Source: Methanobacteriota archaeon
GTDB lineage: Archaea; Thermoplasmatota; Thermoplasmata; RBG-16-68-12
Assembly: GCA_005879065.1 (NCBI GenBank)
Contig: VBLU01000087.1
Coordinates: 1 to 12,769, forward strand
Length of the DNA stretch: 12,769 nt
Reading direction: 5' to 3'
The notes beneath the pieces are model-generated. The model was given only the letters and a program-made list of their open reading frames with translations. It was not told the origin of the DNA and made no database searches. The translations under genes were made by a program, and so were the position numbers. The first letter of the stretch is position 1, and every line of letters starts with the position of its first letter. Below are positions 6,242-12,573 of the stretch, piece by piece.

Positions 6242-6697
6242 ATGCGCGATGCGGATGCCTTCGACGACACGGCGTTCCTCGGCCTCGCGCGCTCGGCGAA
6301 ACGCGATCCGTATCGGCTCTCCCTCTTTGCCTATCACCTCGACCCGGACGAGCGGCCTTTGATCGTCCTCCCGGTCCAGGGAGGCACCCTCCTCGTGACC
6401 GACGACCGTCTCCTGGAGCTGCGGGCCCATCTCGAGGTTCACGGCGCCTGGAACGTGAAACAATTCCAGGGCTATGCGGTCCACCAAGCGATCGAACGAA
6501 GGGCGGTCCGTGAGGTGTCGCACACGGTACGGCCCGCGGAGGACGCGGTCGGAAACCGGAGGACGGAAGACCGCCTATTCCTGACGACGGACCAAGGTCC
6601 CGCGGAATTCCTCGTTTCGAAGGGCCCGGACGCGACGCTCTCGGACGACGATTTCACCGTCTTTCGGGACGCGGTCCTCGGCCTTCAGCCGAAATAG
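6242..6697 (+). CDS. Small protein with PH-like features, function unknown
   Basis: 151 residues from ATG 6242; the frame is open upstream to 6050, but that part overlaps the divergent TPR gene and the promoter box, so it is excluded. After an acidic helix (1-20) comes a strand series 'PLIVLPVQGGTLLVTDDRLLEL' (39-60, in pieces), then 'AIERRAVREVSHTV' and 'DRLFLTTDQGPAEFLV', and a closing helix (135-147). The 'G-x-L-L-v-T-D-x-R-L' phrase followed by a strand array and a C-terminal helix recalls bacterial/archaeal PH-like domains, which often bind lipids or protein partners. This is a resemblance only. There are no cysteines or membrane spans. Its last 13 bases overlap the convergent methyltransferase-like/TPR gene. 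Confidence 0.75.
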   Translation: MRDADAFDDTAFLGLARSAKRDPYRLSLFAYHLDPDERPLIVLPVQGGTLLVTDDRLLELRAHLEVHGAWNVKQFQGYAVHQAIERRAVREVSHTVRPAEDAVGNRRTEDRLFLTTDQGPAEFLVSKGPDATLSDDDFTVFRDAVLGLQPK

Positions 6698-7953
6698 CCG
6701 CTTTCCCGTTCAATCCGCCGCAGGAGTTCCTGGGCGGGTTCGTATTCGGGGTTCACGTCGAGGGCTTGACGCAGGGCCCTTCGCGCTTTCTCGCGAAGGC
6801 CTTTCTGGAGGTACACCCGCGCCAGGTTCGTGTGGGCGTAGAAGTAGCAGCAATATCGAGGCGCAGAGATCGCCCGCTCGAGCCAGGGGATCGCTTCATC
6901 GAGGCGTTCGAGCTCGATCAGATACGCCCCGATATCGTTGTACGGATTCCCGAACGAAGGGTCCACTTCGATCGCGCGCTTGCACTCCTCGATCGCGGCG
7001 TCGTAGCGACCCATGAAACTGAGGGCCCATCCGTGGAACGTGTGCGCCTCCGCGGTCGCCTCGAGCCGGATCGACCGTTCGTAGGCGTCCGCGGCCCGCT
7101 CCAACTCCCCGGCACTCTGGAGGATGTACGCCGCCTGGAACGCGCGCCGAGCCGCGTCCTTGCACGGCTCCTCTGCCTGGTCGAACGCGCTCGGGTCGAG
7201 GGGGCCTTGCGCGAACGTCTCGTCCACGATGTCGCGGAAATGCTGGTCGTAATGGCCCGTGACGCGGCCTTCCCAGGCGTGGGCCAGGAGGTCTTCCACG
7301 GCGAACAGCCGGCCGAAGTCGACCGGACCGATGTCACCTGAGCGCGCGGATCCTGCCATCACGTCGGAGGGCGCCTCGGTGAACGTCATCTGGACCGTCT
7401 CGCCCCCCTGTCGAACGAGCTTCACGAAGGCAAGGTCGTGCACGCCTCGACCGCGGGCGATCAGGAATGCCGGGTCCGCGAGCAGGGGGACCAGTTGTCG
7501 CGGCGGGGTCGCGTCGAGGACGAGAATCCGGTCGAACGTCTCCGGCGGCAGGGCCGGAAGCACGCGGACGGCCTCGAACCCGGCGGCCTGAAGTCGCCGC
7601 GACGTCCGCGTGCGCCGTTCCTCATCCGTCTCCACGACCACGACCCGGTCCGGTCCGACAATCTCGGCGAGCAGGGCCCCGGGATAGCCGCCGCGACAGC
7701 CGGCGATTAGGATCCGCAGATCGGCCAGCGGCTCAAGGAGGTCAAGGGCGGCAATGAGGCATCGGGCCGATGGCATCGTGGGCGGATTCGTCGACACATG
7801 GACGGGCAGCGGCATGTCGGCATAGGCAAGACTGCCGAACGCCTCGGGGAGGAACGATTCCTGTCGCACTCGGAGAAAGGACCGTTCGAGCTCCGGATTG
7901 CGAAGAAGGCCCAGCCCCTTGAGCTCGGCGAGAAGGTCGGGACGGGCCCACAT
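6685..7953 (-). CDS. Degenerate isoaspartyl-methyltransferase-like domain fused to TPRs
   Basis: 422 residues from ATG 7953; AGGAG lies upstream at long spacing and a T-rich box is 38 bases away. Residues 1-150 align by eye with protein-L-isoaspartate O-methyltransferase (PIMT): 'VRQESFLPEAFGSLAYADMPLPV' (29-51, in pieces) matches the family's Arg-x-x-Phe-(L/V)-Pro-x-x-x-x-x-x-Ala-Tyr-x-Asp-x-Pro-Leu-Pro start, and 'AGCRGGYPGALLAEIVG' (84-100) occupies the AdoMet motif I position. That motif lacks the usual acidic residue and the full Gly-x-Gly-x-Gly, and the catalytic Thr/Ser loop is altered to 'STNPPTMP'. Residues 268-412 form four 34-residue TPRs, clearest at 302-335 and 372-405. It may be an inactive or re-purposed methyltransferase used as a protein-binding module; this is inference. 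Confidence 0.88.
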   Translation of the reverse strand: MWARPDLLAELKGLGLLRNPELERSFLRVRQESFLPEAFGSLAYADMPLPVHVSTNPPTMPSARCLIAALDLLEPLADLRILIAGCRGGYPGALLAEIVGPDRVVVVETDEERRTRTSRRLQAAGFEAVRVLPALPPETFDRILVLDATPPRQLVPLLADPAFLIARGRGVHDLAFVKLVRQGGETVQMTFTEAPSDVMAGSARSGDIGPVDFGRLFAVEDLLAHAWEGRVTGHYDQHFRDIVDETFAQGPLDPSAFDQAEEPCKDAARRAFQAAYILQSAGELERAADAYERSIRLEATAEAHTFHGWALSFMGRYDAAIEECKRAIEVDPSFGNPYNDIGAYLIELERLDEAIPWLERAISAPRYCCYFYAHTNLARVYLQKGLREKARRALRQALDVNPEYEPAQELLRRIERESGYFG

Positions 7954-7990
7954 CCGCGATTTTCTCCTGGGACGCTAAGCGATGGGTTGG

Positions 7991-8000
7991 CTAAAAAGTT
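7991..8000 (-). promoter_or_regulatory. T-rich box between aldo/keto reductase and PIMT-TPR gene
   Basis: The minus strand reads AACTTTTTAG, 12-21 bases past the aldo/keto reductase stop and 38 bases before the ATG at 7953. It fits a TATA-like box for the PIMT-TPR gene and could also terminate the upstream transcript. Confidence 0.45.
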
Positions 8001-8011
8001 TCAGTCGTCCC

Positions 8012-8959
8012 TTAGAGACCGAAGTCCTTCGCGTAGAGCGTCCGGGATTCTTTGATTTCAGAATCCGTGAGCGGAGGGGCGTCCGCCGCGCCGACGTTCT
8101 CATCGACCTGCGCATCCGTCTTTGCGCCGGGGATCGCGAGGGACGTCTCGGGAAAGGCCAGGACGAAGCGCAACGCGGCCTGGGCCATCGTCCGGTTTGG
8201 CTTCACGAGGAAGGAGAGTCGTTCCGCGACGGCACTCCGGCCCGCGATCATCGACGGGGGCCAATGATGGCGGATGTCCCCCGTTGGAAACGTCGCATTT
8301 GGATGGATGCGTCCGGTGAGGAAGCCGTTCCCCAAGGGCTCGCGGGCGATGATTCCGACGCCCGCCCGCCGAGCCTGCGGGAGGACCTCCTCGATCCATT
8401 CTTGACGCAACAGGCTAAACGGGATCTGGAGCGTCTCCGGTTTCCCGGCCTCGAGACACAGAAGCGCCTCGACGGGCTCGTGGACGGAAACCCCGTAGTG
8501 GTCGATCTTGTGCTCCCCTTTCAGTGCGTCGAGGACCTCGTACGTGGTCGGGTCCGTCATCAATTCCGCGGGCGGGTTGTGCAACTGATAGAGGTCCACG
8601 TGGTCCGTGCGGAGTCGTTGCAAGGATCGATCCAAGGCGAACGCGAGGTAGCCCGGGTCGAAGTTCATCCGAACGCCTCCGCGGTAAAAGTCTCCGCCGA
8701 CCTTCGTCGCCAGGAACACCTCTTCCCGGCGGCCTTCGAGGGCTTGTCCGAGGACTTCCTCACTGTGGCCCCAGCCGTACACGTCGGCGGTGTCGAAGAA
8801 GTTGACTCCGAGGTCAACGGCCCTGCGGACCGCCTCGATGGATTCCGTGTCCTTCGTGGGACCATACGAATTCCCGTGCGCATTCCCGCCGATCGCCCAC
8901 GCGCCGAAGCCTATCTCGGACACGTCGAGGCCCGTCCGGCCGAGTGGACGTCGCTGCAC
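8012..8959 (-). CDS. Aldo/keto reductase
   Basis: 315 residues, full length for the family, starting at GTG 8959. Cytoplasmic NAD(P)H-dependent reductase of aldehydes and ketones with a TIM-barrel fold. The catalytic tetrad is visible: Asp56 and Tyr61 in 'FDTADVYGWGHSEEVLG', Lys86 in 'FLATKVGG', and His127 in 'LYQLHNPP'. The N-terminus 'LGRTGLDVSEIGFGAWAIGG' and the late 'SLAIPGAKTDAQVDENVGA' (cofactor phosphate-binding area) are typical of the YajO/Tas/general stress AKR group. The natural substrate cannot be told from sequence. GTG is the only sensible start matching the family's 'x-x-R-x-L-G-x-T-G' opening; no Shine-Dalgarno site is evident, and a TTCTTACA box about 25 bases upstream suggests a leaderless message. 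Divergent from the surface glycoprotein gene. Confidence 0.94.
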   Translation of the reverse strand: MQRRPLGRTGLDVSEIGFGAWAIGGNAHGNSYGPTKDTESIEAVRRAVDLGVNFFDTADVYGWGHSEEVLGQALEGRREEVFLATKVGGDFYRGGVRMNFDPGYLAFALDRSLQRLRTDHVDLYQLHNPPAELMTDPTTYEVLDALKGEHKIDHYGVSVHEPVEALLCLEAGKPETLQIPFSLLRQEWIEEVLPQARRAGVGIIAREPLGNGFLTGRIHPNATFPTGDIRHHWPPSMIAGRSAVAERLSFLVKPNRTMAQAALRFVLAFPETSLAIPGAKTDAQVDENVGAADAPPLTDSEIKESRTLYAKDFGL

Positions 8960-8980
8960 GGGTGCCCGAATGGGCCGGCC

Positions 8981-8988
8981 TGTAAGAA
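8981..8988 (-). promoter_or_regulatory. TATA-like box for aldo/keto reductase
   Basis: The minus strand reads TTCTTACA, 22-29 bases before the GTG start at 8959, the distance expected for leaderless transcription in archaea. The match to a TATA consensus is weak. Confidence 0.3.
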
Positions 8989-9045
8989 CGTTTTCGCCGG
9001 TCGTGTCTCGATCCCGCCGGATGGGGCTTGCCGCGACCAGTCCCC

Positions 9046-9051
9046 CTTAAG
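9046..9051 (+). promoter_or_regulatory. CTTAAG promoter-like palindrome upstream of surface protein
   Basis: CTTAAG follows a C-run in the 177-base divergent gap, 86 bases before ATG 9137. A start site about 25 bases downstream would leave a leader near 60 bases. GGAG at 9123-9126, ten bases before the ATG, is a possible ribosome site on such a leader. Confidence 0.4.
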
Positions 9052-9136
9052 CGCGCACGAAATCGAGAATGAATTTCGCACCGAAGGATTCAAGAGGTCA
9101 CCCGCGAGGCGGGGACCGGAGCGGAGCACTGTCCCC

Positions 9137-10567
9137 ATGCACACGAAGGCGATCCTCGTTGCCTTGTGCCTCATCGTGACCGGCCTCGCGGCCGTCTTTG
9201 CGAGTCCCTCGACCCAGGCGGCCACGTACGTGAACGATCAACTCATGGAGGAGCGAGGGGCCACCGCCGCCTTGGGCGGAGGGGACCACGTCTTCGTCCG
9301 GTTCGGGTCGGATGCCGCGTTCGGCATCGTGTACGGGACCACCGCGAACCCGAACAACATCTACGTCGTTGCGATCAAGGCCCGGTATCTGGGCGTCGCC
9401 CATGTGGTCGACTCGCAGGGCCGCACCCTCCTCGATAACCGAGCGATCAAGATCTACACCCTGTATGCCATGAAACTCGACTCCATCGTGGAGTTCCGGG
9501 ACAACAACGGGAACGGCATTGCCGACTATGCCCGTGTCTACAACGGTACGACGAACCGGTTCTCGAACTACATCAACCGGGCGGGCGACGTCCTGTACAA
9601 GAAGGTCGACCTCAATACGAATTGGACCGCCGGGCCCATCGTCCGGACGAACGGGACCGGATATCGCACCTGGACCTTCGACTTGAGCGCCACGAACCTG
9701 TCCTATTCCGCCGTGGCGAACTACACCGGCAGCGTGGCGGGCGTCCTGCCGCTCGTCCACTTCACGTTCCACCTAAACGCCTCCGCCCAGCAGGTCACGA
9801 ACGTGACCGTGCCCAGGTGGAACGTCACGATCTCCGGCGGGAACACGATCACGACGGTCACCCGCGCGGCGGACCTCCTCGTGAGCGGAAAGGCCGTCCA
9901 TTACGATCTCAAGTGGGACCAGGACATCGAGGGCTGGACCTATGCGGCCGGGAACGGCGCGGGCGTCGCTCGCAGACTCCTCCTTGAAATCGGTGCGATC
10001 GTCGGGAACTTCATTCCCGCGGCGCTTGCGGATCAGTGGCTAGAGAACCACGTATTGGGTCCGATGCACGAATCGGGATCGGCTCAGTTCAACAGCACGA
10101 TCCGGGCGGAGACCGCGAATGAGACCACGGGGAACTATGCGACGGCCCGTCGGCTGGCGACACCCAATGTGGACTTCGGAGCCAATCTGACCCGCATCGG
10201 CCGATACCTCTGGGTCGGCACCAGCACCGTGGACGGCAATCCGACTCGTCCCGTGTACGGGGAAATCGTCGCAGGACTCCGCTTCGCCGCGGTTGGTGAG
10301 AATGGAAACCGGTTCGTCGGTTTCGTCCTACTCGCCGGGCTCAGCTTCCGAGGTGGGGCCTCCGTGATCCACGATCCGACCGTCACGACGGACGTACAGG
10401 CGGACCTTCAGCTTCCGAGCTCCCCCGCCGGGCCGAACGGCACCCTCATTGCGCTCGTCGGTGGGATCGCGGTCGTCGCGGCGATCCTCCTCATCTTCCT
10501 GTTCGTGAGACGCCGGAGGGGCAAAACCTCGTCGATGCCTCCACCGCCTCCCCCGCCCGAGACCTGA
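9137..10567 (+). CDS. Secreted, C-terminally anchored surface glycoprotein candidate
   Basis: 476 residues. A signal peptide is clear: Met-His-Thr-Lys, a hydrophobic core (5-21), and a likely cleavage near Ala-Thr-Tyr (29-31). The ectodomain (about 31-435) is rich in Asn, Thr, Gly and Tyr and carries twelve Asn-x-Ser/Thr sequons, at about 136, 162, 172, 187, 195, 214, 222, 229, 319, 328, 350 and 434. A 'DNNGNGIAD' loop (122-130) resembles a calcium-binding Asp-x-Asn-x-Asn-Gly loop. One membrane span (436-457) is followed by an Arg-rich stop-transfer stretch and a short cytoplasmic tail with seven consecutive prolines. No known fold or enzyme is recognised. Features indicate an envelope protein outside the membrane. 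The reading frame continues open upstream of 9137 opposite the aldo/keto reductase, which is a shadow; the signal peptide fixes the start. Confidence 0.9.
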   Translation: MHTKAILVALCLIVTGLAAVFASPSTQAATYVNDQLMEERGATAALGGGDHVFVRFGSDAAFGIVYGTTANPNNIYVVAIKARYLGVAHVVDSQGRTLLDNRAIKIYTLYAMKLDSIVEFRDNNGNGIADYARVYNGTTNRFSNYINRAGDVLYKKVDLNTNWTAGPIVRTNGTGYRTWTFDLSATNLSYSAVANYTGSVAGVLPLVHFTFHLNASAQQVTNVTVPRWNVTISGGNTITTVTRAADLLVSGKAVHYDLKWDQDIEGWTYAAGNGAGVARRLLLEIGAIVGNFIPAALADQWLENHVLGPMHESGSAQFNSTIRAETANETTGNYATARRLATPNVDFGANLTRIGRYLWVGTSTVDGNPTRPVYGEIVAGLRFAAVGENGNRFVGFVLLAGLSFRGGASVIHDPTVTTDVQADLQLPSSPAGPNGTLIALVGGIAVVAAILLIFLFVRRRRGKTSSMPPPPPPPET

Positions 10568-10646
10568 TCGGGCGTTCGAACGGGGATTCGTCTACGGTGT
10601 CCTCATGGAGTGAAAGCACCGTGGGTCGATTTTGTAAACGCACAGG

Positions 10647-10656
10647 TATATGATAT
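10647..10656 (+). promoter_or_regulatory. TATA box for the SufR-type regulator
   Basis: TATATGATAT, the most TATA-like sequence in the window, lies 23-32 bases before ATG 10679. This spacing predicts a nearly leaderless message and argues that the open frame from GTG 10610 is not the real start, because the box would then be coding. Confidence 0.5.
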
Positions 10657-10678
10657 CGCGGCGCTCTTGGGGCAGACG

Positions 10679-11353
10679 ATGGCTGAGCGGGCCGAAGTCT
10701 CCTCCGGTGGACTCGAAGTCGGGTTTTCGTCAACGAAGAAGCAGATTCTCCTGACGCTCAAGAAGGAGGGCGCCGTCTCCCTGACCGACCTCGCGGCGTC
10801 GGTCCACATCTCCAAGATGGCGACCTTGAAACACCTGACCGTCCTGGAGACGAAGGGCCTCGTGGAACGATCATCCCGACCGGGGGGCCGCGGACGGCCC
10901 CGGGCCTTCTTCGCCCTCAGCGCGGGATCCGCCAGCCTCTTCCCGGAAGCGTACACCCATATGACCCTGTGCGCCCTGCGGTTCATCGAAGAGAAGATCG
11001 GGCGGGAGGCCATTGTCCGGCTCCTGCGGCAGCGGGCCCAGGAGGTCCTGGACGCGAACCGGAACCGCGTGCCAGACGGTAGCCTGAAGGAGAAGGTCGC
11101 CGAGTTGGTGAAGATCCGGGACGAGGGAGGCTACATGGCGGAGGTCGGCCACGCCGGTCGCAATGTGGTCGAGATGTTCGAGCACAACTGCCCGATCATG
11201 GCCGTCGCGGAGACCTATCCGGAAGCCTGCCGAGTCGAACGGGAGATGTTCCAGAATCTGCTTGGCGCGGATGTAGAGACGTCCCACCGGGTCGTCGCTG
11301 GCGATCCCGTCTGCCGATTCTTGGTCCGCGGGCGATCTCGGTCGCGCGCCTGA
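10679..11353 (+). CDS. SufR-type iron-sulfur-sensing transcriptional regulator
   Basis: 224 residues from ATG 10679; GTG 10610 would add 23 residues. The N-terminal winged helix-turn-helix spans about 19-80: 'TKKQILLTLKKEGAVSLTDLA', a recognition helix 'SKMATLKHLTVLETKGLVE', and a Gly/Arg-rich wing 'RPGGRGRPRAFF'. The C-terminal half carries the SufR cysteine triad: Cys171 in 'EHNCPIMAVAETYPEAC', Cys184 at its end, and Cys212 in 'GDPVCRF'. In known SufR proteins these ligate a 4Fe-4S cluster that controls binding to suf or other Fe-S genes. Target genes here are unknown: no suf operon is in the window. The next gene is a PLP enzyme of the fold shared with SufS but lacking the desulfurase cysteine. 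The tail is very basic (Arg-Ser repeats). Confidence 0.9.
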   Translation: MAERAEVSSGGLEVGFSSTKKQILLTLKKEGAVSLTDLAASVHISKMATLKHLTVLETKGLVERSSRPGGRGRPRAFFALSAGSASLFPEAYTHMTLCALRFIEEKIGREAIVRLLRQRAQEVLDANRNRVPDGSLKEKVAELVKIRDEGGYMAEVGHAGRNVVEMFEHNCPIMAVAETYPEACRVEREMFQNLLGADVETSHRVVAGDPVCRFLVRGRSRSRA

Positions 11354-11407
11354 GGCGCCGACTCCACACCGGCCCATGGGGCCCCCGCCGCGTTCATGCC
11401 CCAATCC

Positions 11408-11413
11408 TTTTTT
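11408..11413 (+). promoter_or_regulatory. T6 run before the class V aminotransferase
   Basis: Six Ts (CCTTTTTTCTCC) lie 24-29 bases upstream of ATG 11437 and 54 bases after the regulator's stop. The distance fits a TATA-like box for a leaderless gene; a T-run also fits an archaeal terminator for the regulator. Sequence alone does not separate the two. Confidence 0.4.
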
Positions 11414-11436
11414 CTCCGTGCCGCGTGCCGGCTCGC

Positions 11437-12573
11437 ATGGATTGGAGCGCGTGGAGGGACGAGTTCCCGACGTTCCGGACGATGACGTACCTGAACACGT
11501 GCTCCCTCGCACCCCTCGCCTCCCGGGTTCGGGCCGCCCAAGAGCGATTCCTGGACGAATGGGAAGCCCTGGGGGCGTCCGCCTGGTACGAACTGTGGGT
11601 CGACGCCCTGGACTCCTTACGCGGAAAAGTCGCCCGCGTCCTCGGCGCCCGACGCGAGGAGATCGCCCTCGCCCCGAGCGTGTCCGTCGCGTTGTCCGCC
11701 GTCGCGAGTGCCCTGGACTACGCCGAACGTCCCCGGGTCGTCCTCTCGGATCTGGAATTCCCGACGCTCTCGTATCAATGGGCGGTGAAGCCCGCCGCGG
11801 AGCGTATCTTCGTGCCGTCCACGGATGGGATTCGCGTGTCGCCGAATCTCTTCGAATCGGCCGCGGACGACCGCACCGCCCTCGTCGCGACCTCTCATGT
11901 CTATTACACGAGCGGCGCGATCCAAGACATCCGCGCGATCGCGAAGGTCGCCCACGGTCACGGAGCCCTCGCCCTGATCGATGCCTACCAGGCGACCGGC
12001 CAATTGCCGACGGACGTGCACGCGGCGGACATCGACGTGCTCGTGACGGGCGGGCTCAAGTGGCTCCTCGGCGGGACCGGGATCGCGTTCCTCTACGTCC
12101 GGGGGTCCCTGGCGGAGACGCTTCGGCCGACGATCGCCGGTTGGTTCGGAAACGCCCGCATGTTCGACTTCGATCCGAAGGTGTTCGAGTTCCACGACGG
12201 TGCCCGCCGGTTCGAGCTCGGGACGACGGCGAATGCGGCCGTGTACGCGGCGAATGCGGGCCTGGACATCGTCCTCGAGATTGGAGTGGACCGGCTTCGG
12301 AAGAGGACCTCGGAGCTCGTGACGGACGTCATCGAGCGCCTTTTCGACGCAGGGTATGTACTCAAGACGCCCGACTCGCCTGCCGAGCGGGCGGGAATCG
12401 TGGCGATCCAGATGCGGGACCCACCGCAGGCCGTGAGGGCTCTGGCCTCGAAGAAGTTCATCGTCGACTATCGCCACGATCGGCTCCGGGTGTCGCCGTA
12501 CTTCTACAACAGCCCAGACGACAACGAGCGCTTCGTCCAGGCGCTGCGGGCCGTTACGCCGCCGGTCACGTGA
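11437..12573 (+). CDS. Class V PLP-dependent aminotransferase-fold enzyme
   Basis: 378 residues from ATG 11437 (GTG 11425 is in frame; the T6 run favours 11437). Fold-type I PLP enzyme of the class V group. Cofactor residues are visible: Asp182 in 'LIDAYQATGQLP' (pyridine nitrogen) and Lys208 in 'VTGGLKWLLGG' (Schiff base). Other class V marks are 'YLNTCSLAPL' near the start, 'SHVYYTSGAIQDI' (153-165), 'RRFELGT' (257-263) and Arg351 in 'LRVSPYFYN' near the C-terminus. The Cys-containing loop of cysteine desulfurases is absent; the 'VDYRHDRLRVSPYFYN' ending instead resembles kynureninase and isopenicillin-N-epimerase-like members. The reaction is unknown. It follows the SufR-type gene on the same strand after 83 bases, so joint control is possible. 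Its TGA lies in a palindrome shared with the convergent gene. Confidence 0.92.
   Translation: MDWSAWRDEFPTFRTMTYLNTCSLAPLASRVRAAQERFLDEWEALGASAWYELWVDALDSLRGKVARVLGARREEIALAPSVSVALSAVASALDYAERPRVVLSDLEFPTLSYQWAVKPAAERIFVPSTDGIRVSPNLFESAADDRTALVATSHVYYTSGAIQDIRAIAKVAHGHGALALIDAYQATGQLPTDVHAADIDVLVTGGLKWLLGGTGIAFLYVRGSLAETLRPTIAGWFGNARMFDFDPKVFEFHDGARRFELGTTANAAVYAANAGLDIVLEIGVDRLRKRTSELVTDVIERLFDAGYVLKTPDSPAERAGIVAIQMRDPPQAVRALASKKFIVDYRHDRLRVSPYFYNSPDDNERFVQALRAVTPPVT

Noticed and set aside
7982..9136. Upstream extension of the surface-protein frame
   Set aside because: It runs opposite the aldo/keto reductase, whose catalytic residues are all present. The signal peptide at 9137 marks the true start.
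10605..10613. Minimal open frame ATG-GAG-TGA overlapping the GTG at 10610, resembling a regulatory mini-ORF
   Set aside because: The TATA box at 10647-10656 places the likely transcript start downstream, so this DNA is probably not transcribed as leader. Such short frames also arise by chance.
11369..11385. GGCCCATGGGGCC partial inverted repeat between the regulator and the PLP enzyme, considered as a SufR operator
   Set aside because: Imperfect, very GC-rich and without a second copy upstream of the regulator; such symmetry is common at this base composition.
11437..12573. Calling the PLP enzyme a cysteine desulfurase (SufS/IscS) from its regulator neighbour
   Set aside because: The catalytic cysteine loop is missing, and the C-terminal segment matches kynureninase/epimerase-like members better.
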